Part shown: piece after piece, positions 47,190 to 59,045 of the stretch
Layout: each line of letters begins with the position of its first letter
Position numbering within the stretch: the stretch's first letter is position 1
Source of the DNA: Punica granatum
Lineage: Eukaryota; Streptophyta; Magnoliopsida; Myrtales; Lythraceae
Length of the DNA: 64,000 nucleotides
Direction of reading: 5' to 3'
Assembly: GCF_007655135.1 (NCBI RefSeq)
Contig: NC_045129.1
Location: forward strand, 33,295,122 to 33,359,121
The notes under the pieces: model-generated
What the model was told of the DNA's origin: nothing
Database searches by the model: none
The model's input: the letters and a program-made list of their open reading frames with translations, nothing else
Program-made: the position numbers and the translations under genes

Positions 47190-47690
47190 TTTTTTTTCTT
47201 TTTTTAAAAAAGGAAAAAATCCAAAAAAATTAAAGAATACAAAGTCAGGAAAATTCAAAAAAGATCACCTAACAGAAGATAACCTAACCATTAGGTGTTG
47301 TATCTAAAACATGAAAACTAAAAGGCCAAGTGATAGCACTCCGAGCAAGCCAATCCTAGTTTTCTTGCCGAAACTCATTCTGGATAATAACTTCTCAATC
47401 CTTATTTGTCCTGATAGCATGAACTAGAGTGCGATGAAATGGACTGCAAGAATCAGTCTTCAAGAACCGGCATGGAGTCCACTTCTAGAATGAGACGACG
47501 GCAGCCCCAGGGACCTTGCAACATTGAGACTAGAAAGAACTCCCCACAACTCAGCAGCCACAGAAGAAGCAAAGTCATTGTTATGCATAAAACCGCTCAC
47601 CCAGTTACCATGCTCATCACGAATAATACCGCTTGCCCCTGCTGGACCCGGGGTTACCACGATCTGGTCCATCTGAATTTAATTTAAACC
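47190..47690 (-). pseudogene. LINE 3' fragment with RNase H domain
   Basis: On the minus strand, PGPAGASGIIRDEHGNWVSG and AAELWGVLSSLNVARSLGL are the start of the RNase H domain found at the C-terminus of plant L1-type LINEs. A further stretch in other frames (VHAIRTNKD, WLARSAITWPFSFHV) is its end, reached only through frameshifts and stops. A-rich sequence lies at the 3' side (47,190-47,230). A dead, 5'-truncated copy. Confidence 0.75.
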
Positions 47691-48144
47691 AACCAGCGAT
47701 GGTTTGTTTCATTTAATAAACTTCCAATTACGTACCAGATATAATATATATATATATATGTATATCTGTGTGTGTTTTCTTAATCGAAAAACATTGGTAT
47801 GTTATATATATGAATTATATCATATCACGTCAAATAACTAATTACGGAGTTATTTACTATAGTCTCATTTGTTTGCTTTTTTCGGTGAGCTATTTCCGTC
47901 TTAATTTAGTCTTTCAAGTTGAACTCCTTCGAGGTTTCGAATAAGGCTTTATTTTAAATTATTCTTTTGGAAATTGTCCATAGAAAAGTATTCCTGACGG
48001 TGCCTGCAAAATTTCAGACCATTCACAAGGTAAAACACCGAGCCGTGCAAGAAGCAAGAACTTAATCAATAGATGCTTCGACATTGACTTTATCAAATAA
48101 TAAAATATATCACAAAGTCTTTCTTGTATTATTTAAAAATAAGA
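47691..48144. other. Intergenic, no gene seen
   Basis: AT-rich with a short TA run near 47,744. Nothing else recognised. Confidence 0.6.
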
Positions 48145-48550
48145 GTAAATTGTACTGGTGGTCAGAAAAATTTTATAAATGTTATGGTACAATTTTTTTT
48201 CTATTTAATGGTACAAAATGTTTCAAAGTTATTTCAGTATAGTACAAACCGTCATCTCGCCATTAACGCCGTCAAGCCATCCTTTACAAGACTATAAATT
48301 TTATACTATCATATAATTTACGTAAAACATTTTGTACTATTAAGTTACAACTTCAAAACATTTTGCACCATCATATAACGTCCCACAAAAATCGATTTTG
48401 CACAATCAGCGTCGATTTGACGGCATCCATAGCGAGATGATGGTTTACAATACTGAAACAACTTTGAAATATTTTATATCATCACATAGCGAGAATTTTT
48501 TTTTGTACCATAACATTTATAAAATTTTATACCATAAATTGTACTAGTTG
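48145..48550. repeat. Foldback (long inverted repeat) element
   Basis: Left arm phrases AGTAAATTGTACTGGTGG, AATTTTATAAATGTTATGGT and AACCGTCATCTCGC return inverted as GCGAGATGATGGTT, CCATAACATTTATAAAATT and AAATTGTACTAGTTG. No coding potential. Confidence 0.75.
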
Positions 48551-48701
48551 AAAATGACGATAACAAATTAAATTATTGCATATTTCCTCTTAGATGTTGA
48601 ACGAGCAACATAATTTTCTATTTTTCCCATAAAGAAAAGCAGCTTCTCATTTTTATTAAAATTGAATAAATAAATGAAAACATTCAGTGATGGGGTCCCC
48701 A

Positions 48702-48708
48702 TATAAAA
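48702..48708 (+). promoter_or_regulatory. TATA box of the middle extensin (pseudogene)
   Basis: TATAAAA 93 bp upstream of the ATG at 48,795. The following leader (CTCTCCGTATCCATCAGACA) closely matches the third extensin's leader (CTTTCCGTATCCATCATACG). Confidence 0.7.
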
Positions 48709-49182
48709 CGCCAGCATTCATGCCCTCTCCGTATCCATCAGACACGAATTGCTATTCCTAGTAATACGATCTAGTGACTACTGCTAAGGAAATTATGGGA
48801 AATCTCGGGCAGTCGAGGCACTGGCCACGGCCGGTCTATCTCGCGACTTTCTGCCTTGTGGCCACCAGTGTAGTTGCCGATCATAATCCTTATACATATA
48901 AGCTACGTTTGGTTCATTGGAATGAAATAGACAGGAAATATAATAGACATGGAGTAGAATAGATAGGGAATATAATAAAAATTATGATGAAATTTTTTTG
49001 TTTGGTTTGGAAAGAATAGCAAAACTGAGAATTATAATTCTGATGTTTGGTTGATCGGAATACAAGAGGATTATGACATGTTTCAAAGCCAAAAGACATA
49101 TATACCCTTGATGTAAAAAAAGAAAAAAATAAATGGGCTACTGTTCATCTTCTTCTCCGAAGATGAACAACAGCACACCTAA

Positions 49183-49724
49183 CGCAGCGAGGATCGGTAG
49201 AACTCAGCTCGAACACGTTGAGACCAAGCAAAAGAAGGATAGAACAAACACTAAGCAGAGCTCAGCAATATGAAAAGGAAATAGAAAGTAATTCATTACC
49301 TCAAATTCGTCCAACCCTCGTACATATATGCTTACAACTACCCAACTCCAGCACAATAAGTCAAACAAGCAATAAATGCCCCTTACAATACCAAAGTACC
49401 AATGGGGACTCTAAAACACACCAAATGAACAACTTCTGACAACTAGATTCAATTAACTAAGCCTTGGAAACATTCTCAATGCATGATTTGAATAAAATGA
49501 CTAAACCACTTGACATTTATGAGGGCTCCTTCAGTTTGGACGAATTTTAACTTGAGTTGTCCTTGGCCTTCGATGATGGGCTTGAGCTTGATTTCTCACT
49601 TCCTAGACTTCCCTTGACCTTGGACAAATTCCCCTTCTTATTGGACTTCTTCCCGGGCTTATAAAGCTTGCGGTTGGCGCCATCGAACTTCTCCATAAAT
49701 TCAGCCCCTGGGGCCTCCACATCA
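49183..49724 (-). repeat. 3' LTR of the gypsy element
   Basis: Pairs with 54,161-54,702. The element's 3' pol frame appears to run into this LTR. Confidence 0.85.
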
Positions 49725-52510
49725 ATCTCCCCCATTTGAGAAAAGCTCGACCTTGAGCTTGGTAGCTCCGGATACAATGGCTCCTGTGAATCAAATTATG
49801 GGAAAATATCCGCGACATTAAAAGTGCGGGAAATGTTCATGGACGCTGGAGGTCGATGACGTAGGCATTATCATTGATTTTCTTCAGCACCTTATAAGGA
49901 CCATACTTCTTCGGGTTGAGCTTGTTGTAGTTCCCAATCGGTAACCTCTCCTTCCGAAGAAACACCATAACCATATCACCCTCCCAAAAGAGCTTTTCTT
50001 GTCGATGCTGATCTGCCGCCTTCTTATACTTTGCATTAGCTTCCTCGAGCTTCTCCTTATCTTTCACCCTTGTCTATTGGATGTGCTCGGCAAGTGACTC
50101 AGCTGCAGCACTAGAATGGGCACCCTTGGGTAGTTTGAGCAAATCCACAGCATGTCGAGGGACCTTTTGGTAGACAATAGAAAATGGGGACCTTCCCGTT
50201 GCAATATGGACAGCGCTGTTATAAACAAACTCGGCTTGTGAGATAACAAAGTCCTACTGTTTTGGCTTGTCTCCACAAATGCACCTAATCATGTTACCCA
50301 AGGTCCGATTCATGGACTCAGTTTGGCCGTCCGTTTGAGGATGGGCGGTGCCGCTGAACTTGAGAGTTGCGTTGAACATACGCCACAGAGTAAGCCAAAA
50401 GTGACTAAGAAACCGCGAATCTCGATCCGACACAATAGACTTAGGCACGCCATGCAAGCGAACTACCTCCTTGAAGAACAACCGGGCCACACTCGATGCA
50501 TCGGTAGTCTTGCGGCATGGGATGAAATGTGCCATCTTGGAAAACCTATCCACCATAATGAAAATAGAGTCCATACCTCGCTGAGTTCGAGGAAGGCCCA
50601 ACACGAAATCCATGGACAAGTCCTCCCAAGCATCCTCGGGAACAGGCAGCGGCATATACAACCCGGTATTTTGCGAATGCCCTTTAGAAGTCTGGCACGT
50701 GCTGCACCTTTGGACGTACTTCTCCACATCACGCCTCAACTTTGGCCAATAGAAACTCTCCGATATCGCTGCGAGTGTCTTATCCCGCCCAAAATGTGCT
50801 CCAAGACCTCCTCCATGCAAGTCCTGAATCAACTTCTCGCGGAGAGACGTTCGAGGGATACATAGCTGATTTCCTCGCATTAGATACCCTTTGAAAATAT
50901 GGAAATCACTAGCTGCTTCGTGCCTTTCAAGCTTGGACCATGTGGCAACGAAGTCCTCATCTTGCGCATATTCGCCCTTTAACTCTTTGAACCCAACCAA
51001 CTTAGCCCGCATTTCGACTAGAAGAGCAGCCAAGCGGCTTAATGCATCAGCCACTCGATTGTTTACTCTCGACTTATGCACTAACTTGAATGGAAACTTC
51101 TGGATGAAAGCCGACCAGAGAGCATGCATGTCACTAGACAACCTCTTTTGGGTGCTCAAGTATTTCAAGGCCTGATGATCGGAGTATAATATGAACTCCT
51201 TCCCAATAAGATAGTGCTCCCAATGCTTCAAAGATCGGAAGACCGCGTAAAACTCCTTATCATAAGTTGACCACTTCCGGCGAGCATCATTCAGTTTTTC
51301 ACTAAAGAAGGCCACGGGTCTCTTTTCTTGCGAAAGCATAGCCCCAATGCCCACACCACTAGCATTGCACTCAACTTCAAATAGCTTATCAAAACTCGAC
51401 AAAGCAAGCACGAGAGCTGAACATTACTTCTCCTTAATAAATTCAAAGCTCTCCTCAGCTTCTTTTCCCCAATGAAACCTACCCTTCTTCAAACATGCAG
51501 TAATTGGGGACATAATAGAGCTGAAATCACGAATAAATTGCCTATAAAATGTAGCCAAGCCATGGAAACTCCGAACCTCCCCTACTGACTTCGGCGTAGG
51601 CCAATCATGAATCGCCCAAACCTTCTCCTCATCTACCCGATACCATCAGCACTCACAATATATCCGAGGAACAACAACTCAGATTTAATGAAACTACACT
51701 TCTTCATGTTTACATAAAACTTGTTCTCACGCAGCACAAGCAAAACCTCATGTAAGTGCTCTAAATGCTCCTTAGCTGATTTGCTATATATTAAGATATC
51801 ATCAAAGTATACCACCACAAAACGCTCAATGAAAGACTTGAGTACCTGATTCATAAGCCTCATAAAGGTGCTCGGGGCGTTGGAAAGGCCGAATGGCATG
51901 ACAAGCCACTCATAGAGGCCATCCTTTATTTTAAACGCGATTTTCCATTCATCTCCTGGTCGAATACGAATCTGGTGGTATCCACTCCGCAAGTCGATCT
52001 TTGAAAACACCGCTGACCCATGGAGCTGATCCAGCATATCATTGAGCCGAGGAATAAGAAACTTGTAAACCACCGTGATTTTGTTGATTGCATGGCTGTC
52101 CACGCACATACGCCAACTCCCATCTTTCTTTGGCACTAGTAGAGCTGGAACCGCACATGGGCTAAAGCTTTCTCGAATATATGCCCCTTTCGCAGCAACT
52201 CCTCAATCTTCTCCTTCAATATCGCATTCTCCTTTGGGCTCATCCGATAATGTGGTAAGTTTGGCAAACTTTCTCCCGGGATCAAGTCTATTTGGTGCTG
52301 AATATCACGCATCGGAGGTAACTCATCAGGAATAATCTCCTCAAACTCAGCTAGTAGAGCTTGCACTTCTTTGGGACTCTTCTCTTCTTGCTGAGTAGTG
52401 GGCAGCTCCTTTACGATCAATATATGCATCTCTCCCGACTCCTTGAACTTTGCATCCATCTCCCGCTCCGAATGTGACTCAATTAGGAAAGCCGTACTAT
52501 CTCCCTTCAC
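49547..52510 (-). pseudogene. Gypsy pol: reverse transcriptase, RNase H, integrase
   Basis: The reverse transcriptase shows [25 protein letters not shown] and the catalytic [11 protein letters not shown] (about 51,780-51,990). RNase H-type sequence follows (SDHQALKYL). The integrase has a zinc-finger region (CSTCQTSKG) and core residues in [14 protein letters not shown] and [11 protein letters not shown]. Breaks include a frameshift near 52,136, stops near 51,633 and 51,420, one after GDKPKQ near 50,254, one near 50,068, and another at the C-terminus near 49,840. Confidence 0.9.
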
Positions 52511-52568
52511 ATCAGCTTTGGGCTCAACTTCTTAGACATAGGCAACAAAGTGTATCGCACCCCTTCCT

Positions 52569-54119
52569 TCACCAATTGATAGGTGTTGTCATGCCCCAAG
52601 TGCTTTGCCAAGGATGCCCGAATAAAAGATGGCACGCTTCCATATCCACAACGTCGCAATACACTTCATCTCGGTAGCGGCCAATAGAAAACGGCACCTT
52701 GCAGCGTTCATTCACTCGAATCTCTCCCACGGCTTTAATCCAACTAATAGAGTATGGATTGGGAGGCTTTTCCACAGGCAGCTTTAGCTTCTCCACCATT
52801 GCCTTCCCGATAATGTTCTCTTGGCTGCCACTATCAATGATAACAATAAATGTACGAGACTTGATCAAGCAACGAGTTTGAAATAGCTTGTTTCGCTGAG
52901 ACTCATCTTCTTGCTTCGGGGCCAGCATCAGCTTCCTTATTACGAGAGCTTGCGAATAATCATCCTCATCATATACTCCTACGTCTTGCTCGTCATATGG
53001 ATCACAAAGCACGTCTTCAACATCATCTTCTGCTTCTACTACAACCAACGTCTTTCTACGGGGGCAATCGCTCGAACGGTGCCTCAGTTGATTGCATTTG
53101 TTACACTTGAAATCCGATTGTTGTTTGGAGGAATTCGAATTCTGTACACTATCGGAAATCGGTGCAGCCCGCCTTCCGGCCACCTTATCCTTCATCCCTT
53201 GTTCGGATTTGCTTGTAGATCCTCGAAAGAAAGTTCGCCCCTTGTCGTCTTGTGACTGAGTCGAATCAGCAAAATTCTTCCGAAAAGTACTCCCCCTCTC
53301 TAACGACAACAACTCAGCCTTTGAGGCTAAGCTTCGTGCCTGATCGATGGTGGTAACCATTTGAACCTCTATCTTGTCTCGAAAGACGGGTTTCAACCCA
53401 TCCAAGTACCTTGCCACTTGCTGCCCTTGCGACTCACTCAACGCATTCCTTTCAGCCAGCCGCAAGAACTCCGTCGTGTAGTCGTCGACGGATCGTTGCC
53501 CTTGAACACACCTTTGGTATTTCAAGAAGAGGTGTTGCTCATAATCAGGGGGCAAAAATCGAGCCCTTAACATCTGCTTTATACGTCGCTAGCACCTCAC
53601 GGGCCCTCTCCCTTCAAGAGCTCAGTTTCCTTGCATTCGATCCCACCAAGCTGAGGCACCCCCTTTCCACAGGTAGGCCACTAACTTCACACGCTTCTCC
53701 TCAAGGACCTCTGTGAATTCGAAGAACCGCTTCACCTCCGACAACCAATCGAGGAAATCCTCAATGCTAAGGCACCCATTGAACACCGGAATGTCCACTT
53801 TCAACTTGAAATCATCAGCTTCGCGCCGGTCCCTGTGATGCCGATTCCGAGGTGCTCGCTCGAACAAGAGTTCCTCATCGTCATCCGAGTCATCGATCAC
53901 CTGCATCCTCCGAGGAAGACGCTGAGGTGCACGGGGAGCAACTCTCTCCGCCCGACCATCATTCGCATCGCCTCGATCACGCAGCCCAAGAGCATTAAGT
54001 CGGTTGAGGATCTCGTGGAGTGTTTGCTCCACTTGCTCGACTCGTTGACCAAGAGCTGCTACGTCAGCCGCCTCCCGCTCATCGGCGTTAACACGGTTCC
54101 GACCAGCTTCGTTAGCCAT
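52569..54119 (-). pseudogene. Gypsy gag and protease region
   Basis: The ATG at 54,119 starts a coiled, charged N-terminus ([20 protein letters not shown]) and the gag core ([14 protein letters not shown]). There is a frame break near 53,600-53,620 just after a WWDRMQ motif. A second frame carries the rest of gag, a CCHC zinc knuckle (CNKCNQLRHRSSDC) and a retroviral-type protease active site (IDSGSQENII). Confidence 0.88.
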
Positions 54120-54137
54120 GGACAAACCTAGGCGAGT

Positions 54138-54155
54138 TCCCAAGCTCTGATTCCA
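54138..54155 (-). other. Primer-binding site of the gypsy element
   Basis: The complement reads TGGAATCAGAGCTTGGGA, a one-base variant of the initiator tRNA-Met site TGGTATCAGAGC, a few bases downstream of the 5' LTR. Confidence 0.65.
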
Positions 54156-54160
54156 TCTAA

Positions 54161-54702
54161 TGCAGCGATGATTGGTAGAACTCAGCCCGAACACGTCAAG
54201 ACCAAGCAAAAAAAGGATAGAACAAACACTAAGCAGAGCTCAGCAATATGAAAAGGAAATAGAAAGTAATTCATTACCTCAAATTCGTCCAACCCCCATA
54301 CATATATGCTTACAACTACCCAACTCCAGCACAATAAGTCAAACAAGCAATAAATGCCCCTTACAATACCAAAGTGCCAATGGGGACTCTAAAACACACT
54401 AAATGAACAATTTCTAACAACTAGACTCAATTAACTAAGCCTTGGAAACATTCTCAAGGCATTATTTGAATAAAATGACTCAACCACTTGACATTTATGA
54501 GGGCTCCTTCAGTTTGGACGAATTTTAGCTTGAGTTGTCCTTGGCCTTCGATGATGGGCTTGAGCTTGATTTCTCACCTCCTGGACTTCACTTGACCTTG
54601 GACAAATTCCCCTTCTCATTGGACTTCTTCCCGGGCTTATAAAGTTTGGGCTTGGTGCCATCGAACTTCTCCATAAATTTAGCCCCTAGGGCCTCCACAT
54701 CA
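54161..54702 (-). repeat. 5' LTR of the gypsy element
   Basis: On the minus strand it starts TGATGTGGAGG and ends ATCGCTGCA, i.e. TG...CA, and is followed by the primer-binding site. Matches 49,183-49,724. Confidence 0.85.
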
Positions 54703-55399
54703 ACAACAACCATGGATAAGATCTCGAGCCCAGATTATACGGCCGAACTCCATCTCAGGCGAGGAAACAGGCTGCGCGACAGAGCCTTCAAGGACCAGCC
54801 TGCCCAATATGAACTTTGTTCTTCGAAGGATTCGCGGTGTACTTCTGCATCGGTCGGAGCACATAGGCTTTGGTCAAAGCCTCTCGACCTTGAATCAAAG
54901 CTCTAGGCTTTGGTCGAAGGCTCTCGACCTCGAATCGATCAAAGCCTTTGCGTGATTCGATTAATAGGTTAGAGGCTTCAAACGAAACCTGCGGTCTCAA
55001 CATAAGGAGAAGAGAAGAAAGAAGAAGAAGAAGAAGAAGAAGAAGAAAACGGGAGGAATCAAAGACGTGATGCCGCTCAATCTCGACAGAGAAAGCTCTG
55101 CTAGGGTTTCGTAAGCCTGCCGAAAGGAAATGTCAATTTTCAGCAGAATATATGGGATAGCATGGGTTTGTAATTAGTGAAATAAGATGAGGGTATTTTT
55201 GTCCTTTCGCGTATATTTTTGGATCCGGAAATGCCAATCCGGACTGTGGAGGGAGGCACCCGTATTCCGCATCTAAACCAGATAAGTCTTCCGGGTCGGA
55301 ATAACTATTCCGCATTCCGTTCAACCAAACGATGGAACACTTATTCCGTACGGAATAGTTATTATGTTCCCTATGAAAACATGTGAACCAAACGTAGCC
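54703..55399. other. Right arm of the PIF/Harbinger-like element
   Basis: Holds local repeats of GGTCxAAGxCTCTCGACCT (54,870-54,950), a (GAA)n run and a GGAATAACTATTCCGCATTCC inverted stretch near the end. No transposase frame. Confidence 0.6.
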
Positions 55400-56750
55400 A
55401 TAGTTCTCCACTACCACCATTGACATCTCGTCCACCTCCTTACATTTACAAATTGCCACCACCACCATCACCAGCACCACCTCTTCTATATGCCCACAGG
55501 TCTCCTCCTCCATCGTCACCCTCCCCGCCTCCCCCATACATCTACAATTCTCCCCCACCATCTTCTCCATCACCACTAGATCCGTATATCTATAAGTCAC
55601 TGCCACCACCTTCACCTTCCCCACCACCTCCATATATCTATAAATCTCCTCCCCCACCATCGCCATAACCATCTCCACCACCACCACCACCACCACCACC
55701 TTATATTTACAAATCTCCACCACCTCCTTCTCCATCTCCTTCACCTCCCTACATCTATAAGTCTCCACCTCCCCACCACCACCTTATATTTACAAATCTC
55801 CACCACCTCCTTCTCCATCTCCTCCACCTCCCTACATCTATAAGTCTCCACCTCCCCTTTCTCCATCACCTCCACAGCCCTATGTCTATAAGTTGCCACC
55901 ACCTCCTGTGAAGTCTCCACCTCTTCCATATATCTATAAGCCTCCTCCACCCCCATCACCCTCACCGCCACCTCCCTATATTTATAAGTCTCCACCACCA
56001 CCATCGCCATCACCTTCACCATTATATATTTACAACTCACCTCCACTTTCGAAGGAGTCACTATCTCCTCCTTATTTTATAAGTCTCCACCACCACCTTC
56101 CCCATCTCCACCTCCTCCATATGTTTATAATTTGCCACTACCTCAAAAGAAGTCGCTACCACTGCCCTATGTTTACAAGTCTCCACCACCCCCTTCGCCA
56201 TCGTCACCACCTCTATACATTTACAAGTCTCCATCACTGCCTTCACCATCTCCGCCACCTCCATACGTTTACGAATCAGCATTACCTTTGAAGCAGTCAC
56301 CACCTCCTCCCATGTTTACAAGTCTCCGCCACCTCCTCCGTACGTCTACAAGTCACCTCTACCTCCAAAGACATTACCACCTCCTCTCTATATATACAAG
56401 TCTCTACCACCCCCTTCACTATCGCCACCACCTCTATACTTCAACAAGGCACCTCCACCTCCAAAGAAGTCACCTCCTAGCATCGCCTTCGCCTCCACCT
56501 CTGTACGTTTACAAGTCACCACCACTTCCAAAGAAGTCACCACCATCCTTTGTTTACAAGTCTCAGTCGCCACCATCACCATCCTTGCTGCCTCCCTACA
56601 TTTACAATTCACCACCACCTCCAAAAAAATCACTGCCTCCTCCCTACATTTACAATTCACCACCACCTCCGGTAAAGTCGCCTCCTCCTCCTTCTTTAGC
56701 ATACTAGCTATTACAGTTCTCCCCCTCCACCTCCACGAACCTACTACTAA

Positions 56751-57475
56751 GCCAACATCCCCTCCTGAAATGCTGGAGTAATTAACGATCAAGGACGCAA
56801 TATCTTCCTCGTTTTCAATTTAGTTTCTTAATTAATTACCACTATATTTTTAGTTGTTGCTCATTGTCCTTCCAATTTATAATAATGCACTTAATTAGTA
56901 TTGAACGGAAGCCCCTGGAAAGCTCGGTAAATCATCAATTGAAGTGTTTCGGTTCCTTACATCTTTATACTTCTGTAATAATTCAAGCAATCAAATGCAT
57001 CAGATTGGGTATAAAACTTTCTGTATTGAATGATAATATCTCTATCGTTATATACATTCTATTATATATAGCACTATTTTAGGTTATATTTGGTAGTTTG
57101 GTACATTTGGATAGAGCATTATTTGCAAGCATCAAATAGAGTAAATCAAACTAATTAAGAGAATAGATTTCCTCGGACTTTCAAGGACCATGTACAATAT
57201 AGACTTAAAGTTACAAAGTCGGCATGATCCAGGAAGAACATATATGTACCATGGTCCCGAGCTTCATGAATTCAATACGTTTGTGAAAATGAGATGGCCC
57301 AAGGAGTGTTTTTATGCTTATGGTTATATTAAGCACGTGGTATATATATATATATATATATATATAGGGACGGAGATGGCCCGGTGGGTTATCCCGGGAC
57401 TTCATATTTTTTTCCTAATTATTTGTACTTTTTATTTACAAAATTATACACGCATCTATGTCATATTATTCTCAA
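56751..57475. other. 3' flank of the extensin pseudogene and spacer
   Basis: The first part parallels the 3'UTRs of the intact extensins (GATCAAGGACGCAATATCTT matches GATCAAGAACGCAATATCTT at 45,115). An AT run lies at about 57,341-57,365. No gene seen. Confidence 0.6.
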
Positions 57476-57620
57476 TTTTTTTTTATTATAAATGAGGCCG
57501 TAAGTTTAGTACAATAAAAGAGAAATCCTGATAGTTTATAACAAGACACAAGTAGTTCTACTGAGTATCGAATTTGAAATCTCTTGATTACCAGGTAAAA
57601 GCGTGCGCCACCATATTACA
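57476..57620 (-). mobile_element. Short tRNA-related SINE
   Basis: T run 57,476-57,484 (tail), then a body with GAGTATCGAATTTGAAATCT and CAGGTAAAAGCGTGCGCCAC. On the minus strand the head GGTGGCGCACGC is tRNA box-A-like. TTCTCAATTTT on the left and TTCTCAAATTTT on the right may be an aged duplication. Confidence 0.6.
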
Positions 57621-58630
57621 TTTTCTTTCTCAAATTTTCATTATCCACATCAGTTGCCATGTAAGCCAGCCATAACGGTACTTGCAACAAAATTGTTGGC
57701 TGGTCCTTTTGTATAATGAAATCAGAAAAATTAGGACGATTCCGTAGGGGGAAAAAAAAAGGAACTAAAGTGATAGACCGAAAAAATTTCAAGGGTTAAA
57801 TTGATGGATTATTCTAATGATATATTAAGCAGGGAGATATACCAAGTCAAAGGGAACAGTTTTGTGTTTTCCAACAAAAAAAAAATTAGTGGGATGCTGA
57901 AAATTTATGTTGGGATAGCATTATTCATCAATAGGCCGATTGAGCTCGACTGAATTAGTCGGTACTCAATCGACTATCACGGTTCACACTAAAGGAAAAA
58001 AAAAAAGATCAGTGTTGAGTATTACCCAAAAAAGGGCAATAATGTTGAAACTTGAAATTTCCTCACTCTCATCACCTAACCATATATTAATTATTGTACG
58101 GCTACTTAGATTCTCTCGCGGCATTATTATTCTGCTTTATGATTAAAATGGGTTAATTATATTGATAATCATGCCATATGAAAAGCATTTTGCTTTATTG
58201 CCAATTTGCCATATTATTAAAATTTTTCTCATTATTCGATATTAATTAGAGCTATGTCAGTATGAACTCTGTCTATTTATTATACAAGGAACCATTAATA
58301 ATGTTATATTTTTTCGGCGGAAAAAGCATTTACTTAGTTTTCGTTTCGGCGGTGGAAAAAGTATTAGTGATGTTACAAATTTACAATTACATATACGTCG
58401 GCGATCTAAAATTTAGGAAATTCATTGTGTTGCCTCCAATAATAAAAACCCTCCTACCAAGTAATTTATACCCAAAGCACAATACATTTGGTTCACCAGG
58501 TAAAACACAATACATTTGTAGTTCATACCCACATGGTGCACTATTAGGTGATGGGACTAGAGTAAACTTAACTCTAAACCATAATTAATTCTAAGTCAGT
58601 AAGTTGAGGAAATTTCCTATGCCTTTTTAT
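57621..58630. other. Intergenic, no gene seen
   Basis: AT-rich. Open frames near 57,940 and 58,262 have no recognisable domain. Confidence 0.55.
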
Positions 58631-59045
58631 TTTTTTTTTTGTAAATTGGGGGCCGAAATTTAAGTCATATTAAAGACAAGATATTACATAGGTGAGGCAT
58701 GTTAATCCCCACAATATCTCCAAACAAAAGAAAGTCTAGCCCAAAAGACAACATTCTAATCTATGCACACTTAAAGAAAACTTGAGCGCATAATTCGTTA
58801 ATCAATCTGCACACATGTTCCCTTCCCAATATACATGTTCAGTGGCAATGGTCCATTTCCGAGAAAATAAGGGACAAATATCCTTAACCAAAGCTTCATT
58901 TCCCCAGCTTGACCTCGATTCGATCGTAATAAGTTGCAAATTACCTCAGAGTTGACTTCAAAAATAACCTTCCTTGTACCCATGTCCCAAGCAAGCTCAA
59001 GACCGAATTCAACACCCCAGAGTTTAGCTACAATAAACGTAGGTG
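58631..59045 (-). pseudogene. LINE 3' fragment with RNase H domain
   Basis: A T run near 58,631-58,640 is the tail. On the minus strand ELAWDMGTRKVIFEVNSEV is the middle of a plant LINE RNase H domain, preceded by KLWGVEFGLELAWD in the same direction. 5'-truncated, no intact frame. Confidence 0.65.

Larger units (their letters stand above)
49183..54702 (-). mobile_element. Ty3/gypsy LTR retrotransposon, degenerate
   Basis: Two direct repeats of about 542 bp (49,183-49,724 and 54,161-54,702) bound a minus-strand gag-pol region. The order is gag, zinc knuckle, protease, reverse transcriptase, RNase H, integrase, which is diagnostic for Ty3/gypsy. The LTRs differ at many positions and the coding region has several stops and frameshifts, so the copy is old and inactive. 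A clear 5-bp target duplication is not visible. It lies wholly inside the PIF/Harbinger-like element. Confidence 0.93.
48898..55402. mobile_element. PIF/Harbinger-like element in the extensin, TSD ATA, containing a gypsy element
   Basis: The left end is AGCTACGTTTGGTTCA (48,901) and the right end TGAACCAAACGTAGCC (55,399), inverted matches apart from the outermost base. The flanking 3-bp duplication is ATA (48,898-48,900 and 55,400-55,402). Its own sequence is only 48,901-49,182 and 54,703-55,399. The ends match the 921-bp element at 24,919. No transposase is seen, so it is nonautonomous. A (GAA)n run lies at about 55,016-55,048. Confidence 0.85.
48795..56750 (+). pseudogene. EXT: Extensin, split by nested transposons and decayed
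   Basis: The ATG at 48,795 opens MGNLGQSRHWPRPVYLATFC and an intact signal peptide ending VVADHNPYTY. It is interrupted at 48,901 by a 6.5-kb element. Coding homology resumes at 55,403 in the frame that would follow directly if the insert and one ATA copy were absent (TSRPPPYIYKLPPPP). The repeat domain (YIYK/YIYN and SPSPPPP units) then shows a TAA at 55,666-55,668 where paralogues have TCA. Several frame changes follow near 55,770, 56,080, 56,310 and 56,480. Homology ends at SPPPPPRTYY with a stop at 56,748-56,750. The unit is co-oriented with the intact genes at 43,067 and 61,333. Confidence 0.93.

Noticed and set aside
49183..54702. Gypsy element as an active autonomous copy
   Set aside because: gag and pol contain several stops and frameshifts and the LTRs have diverged, so the copy cannot be active.
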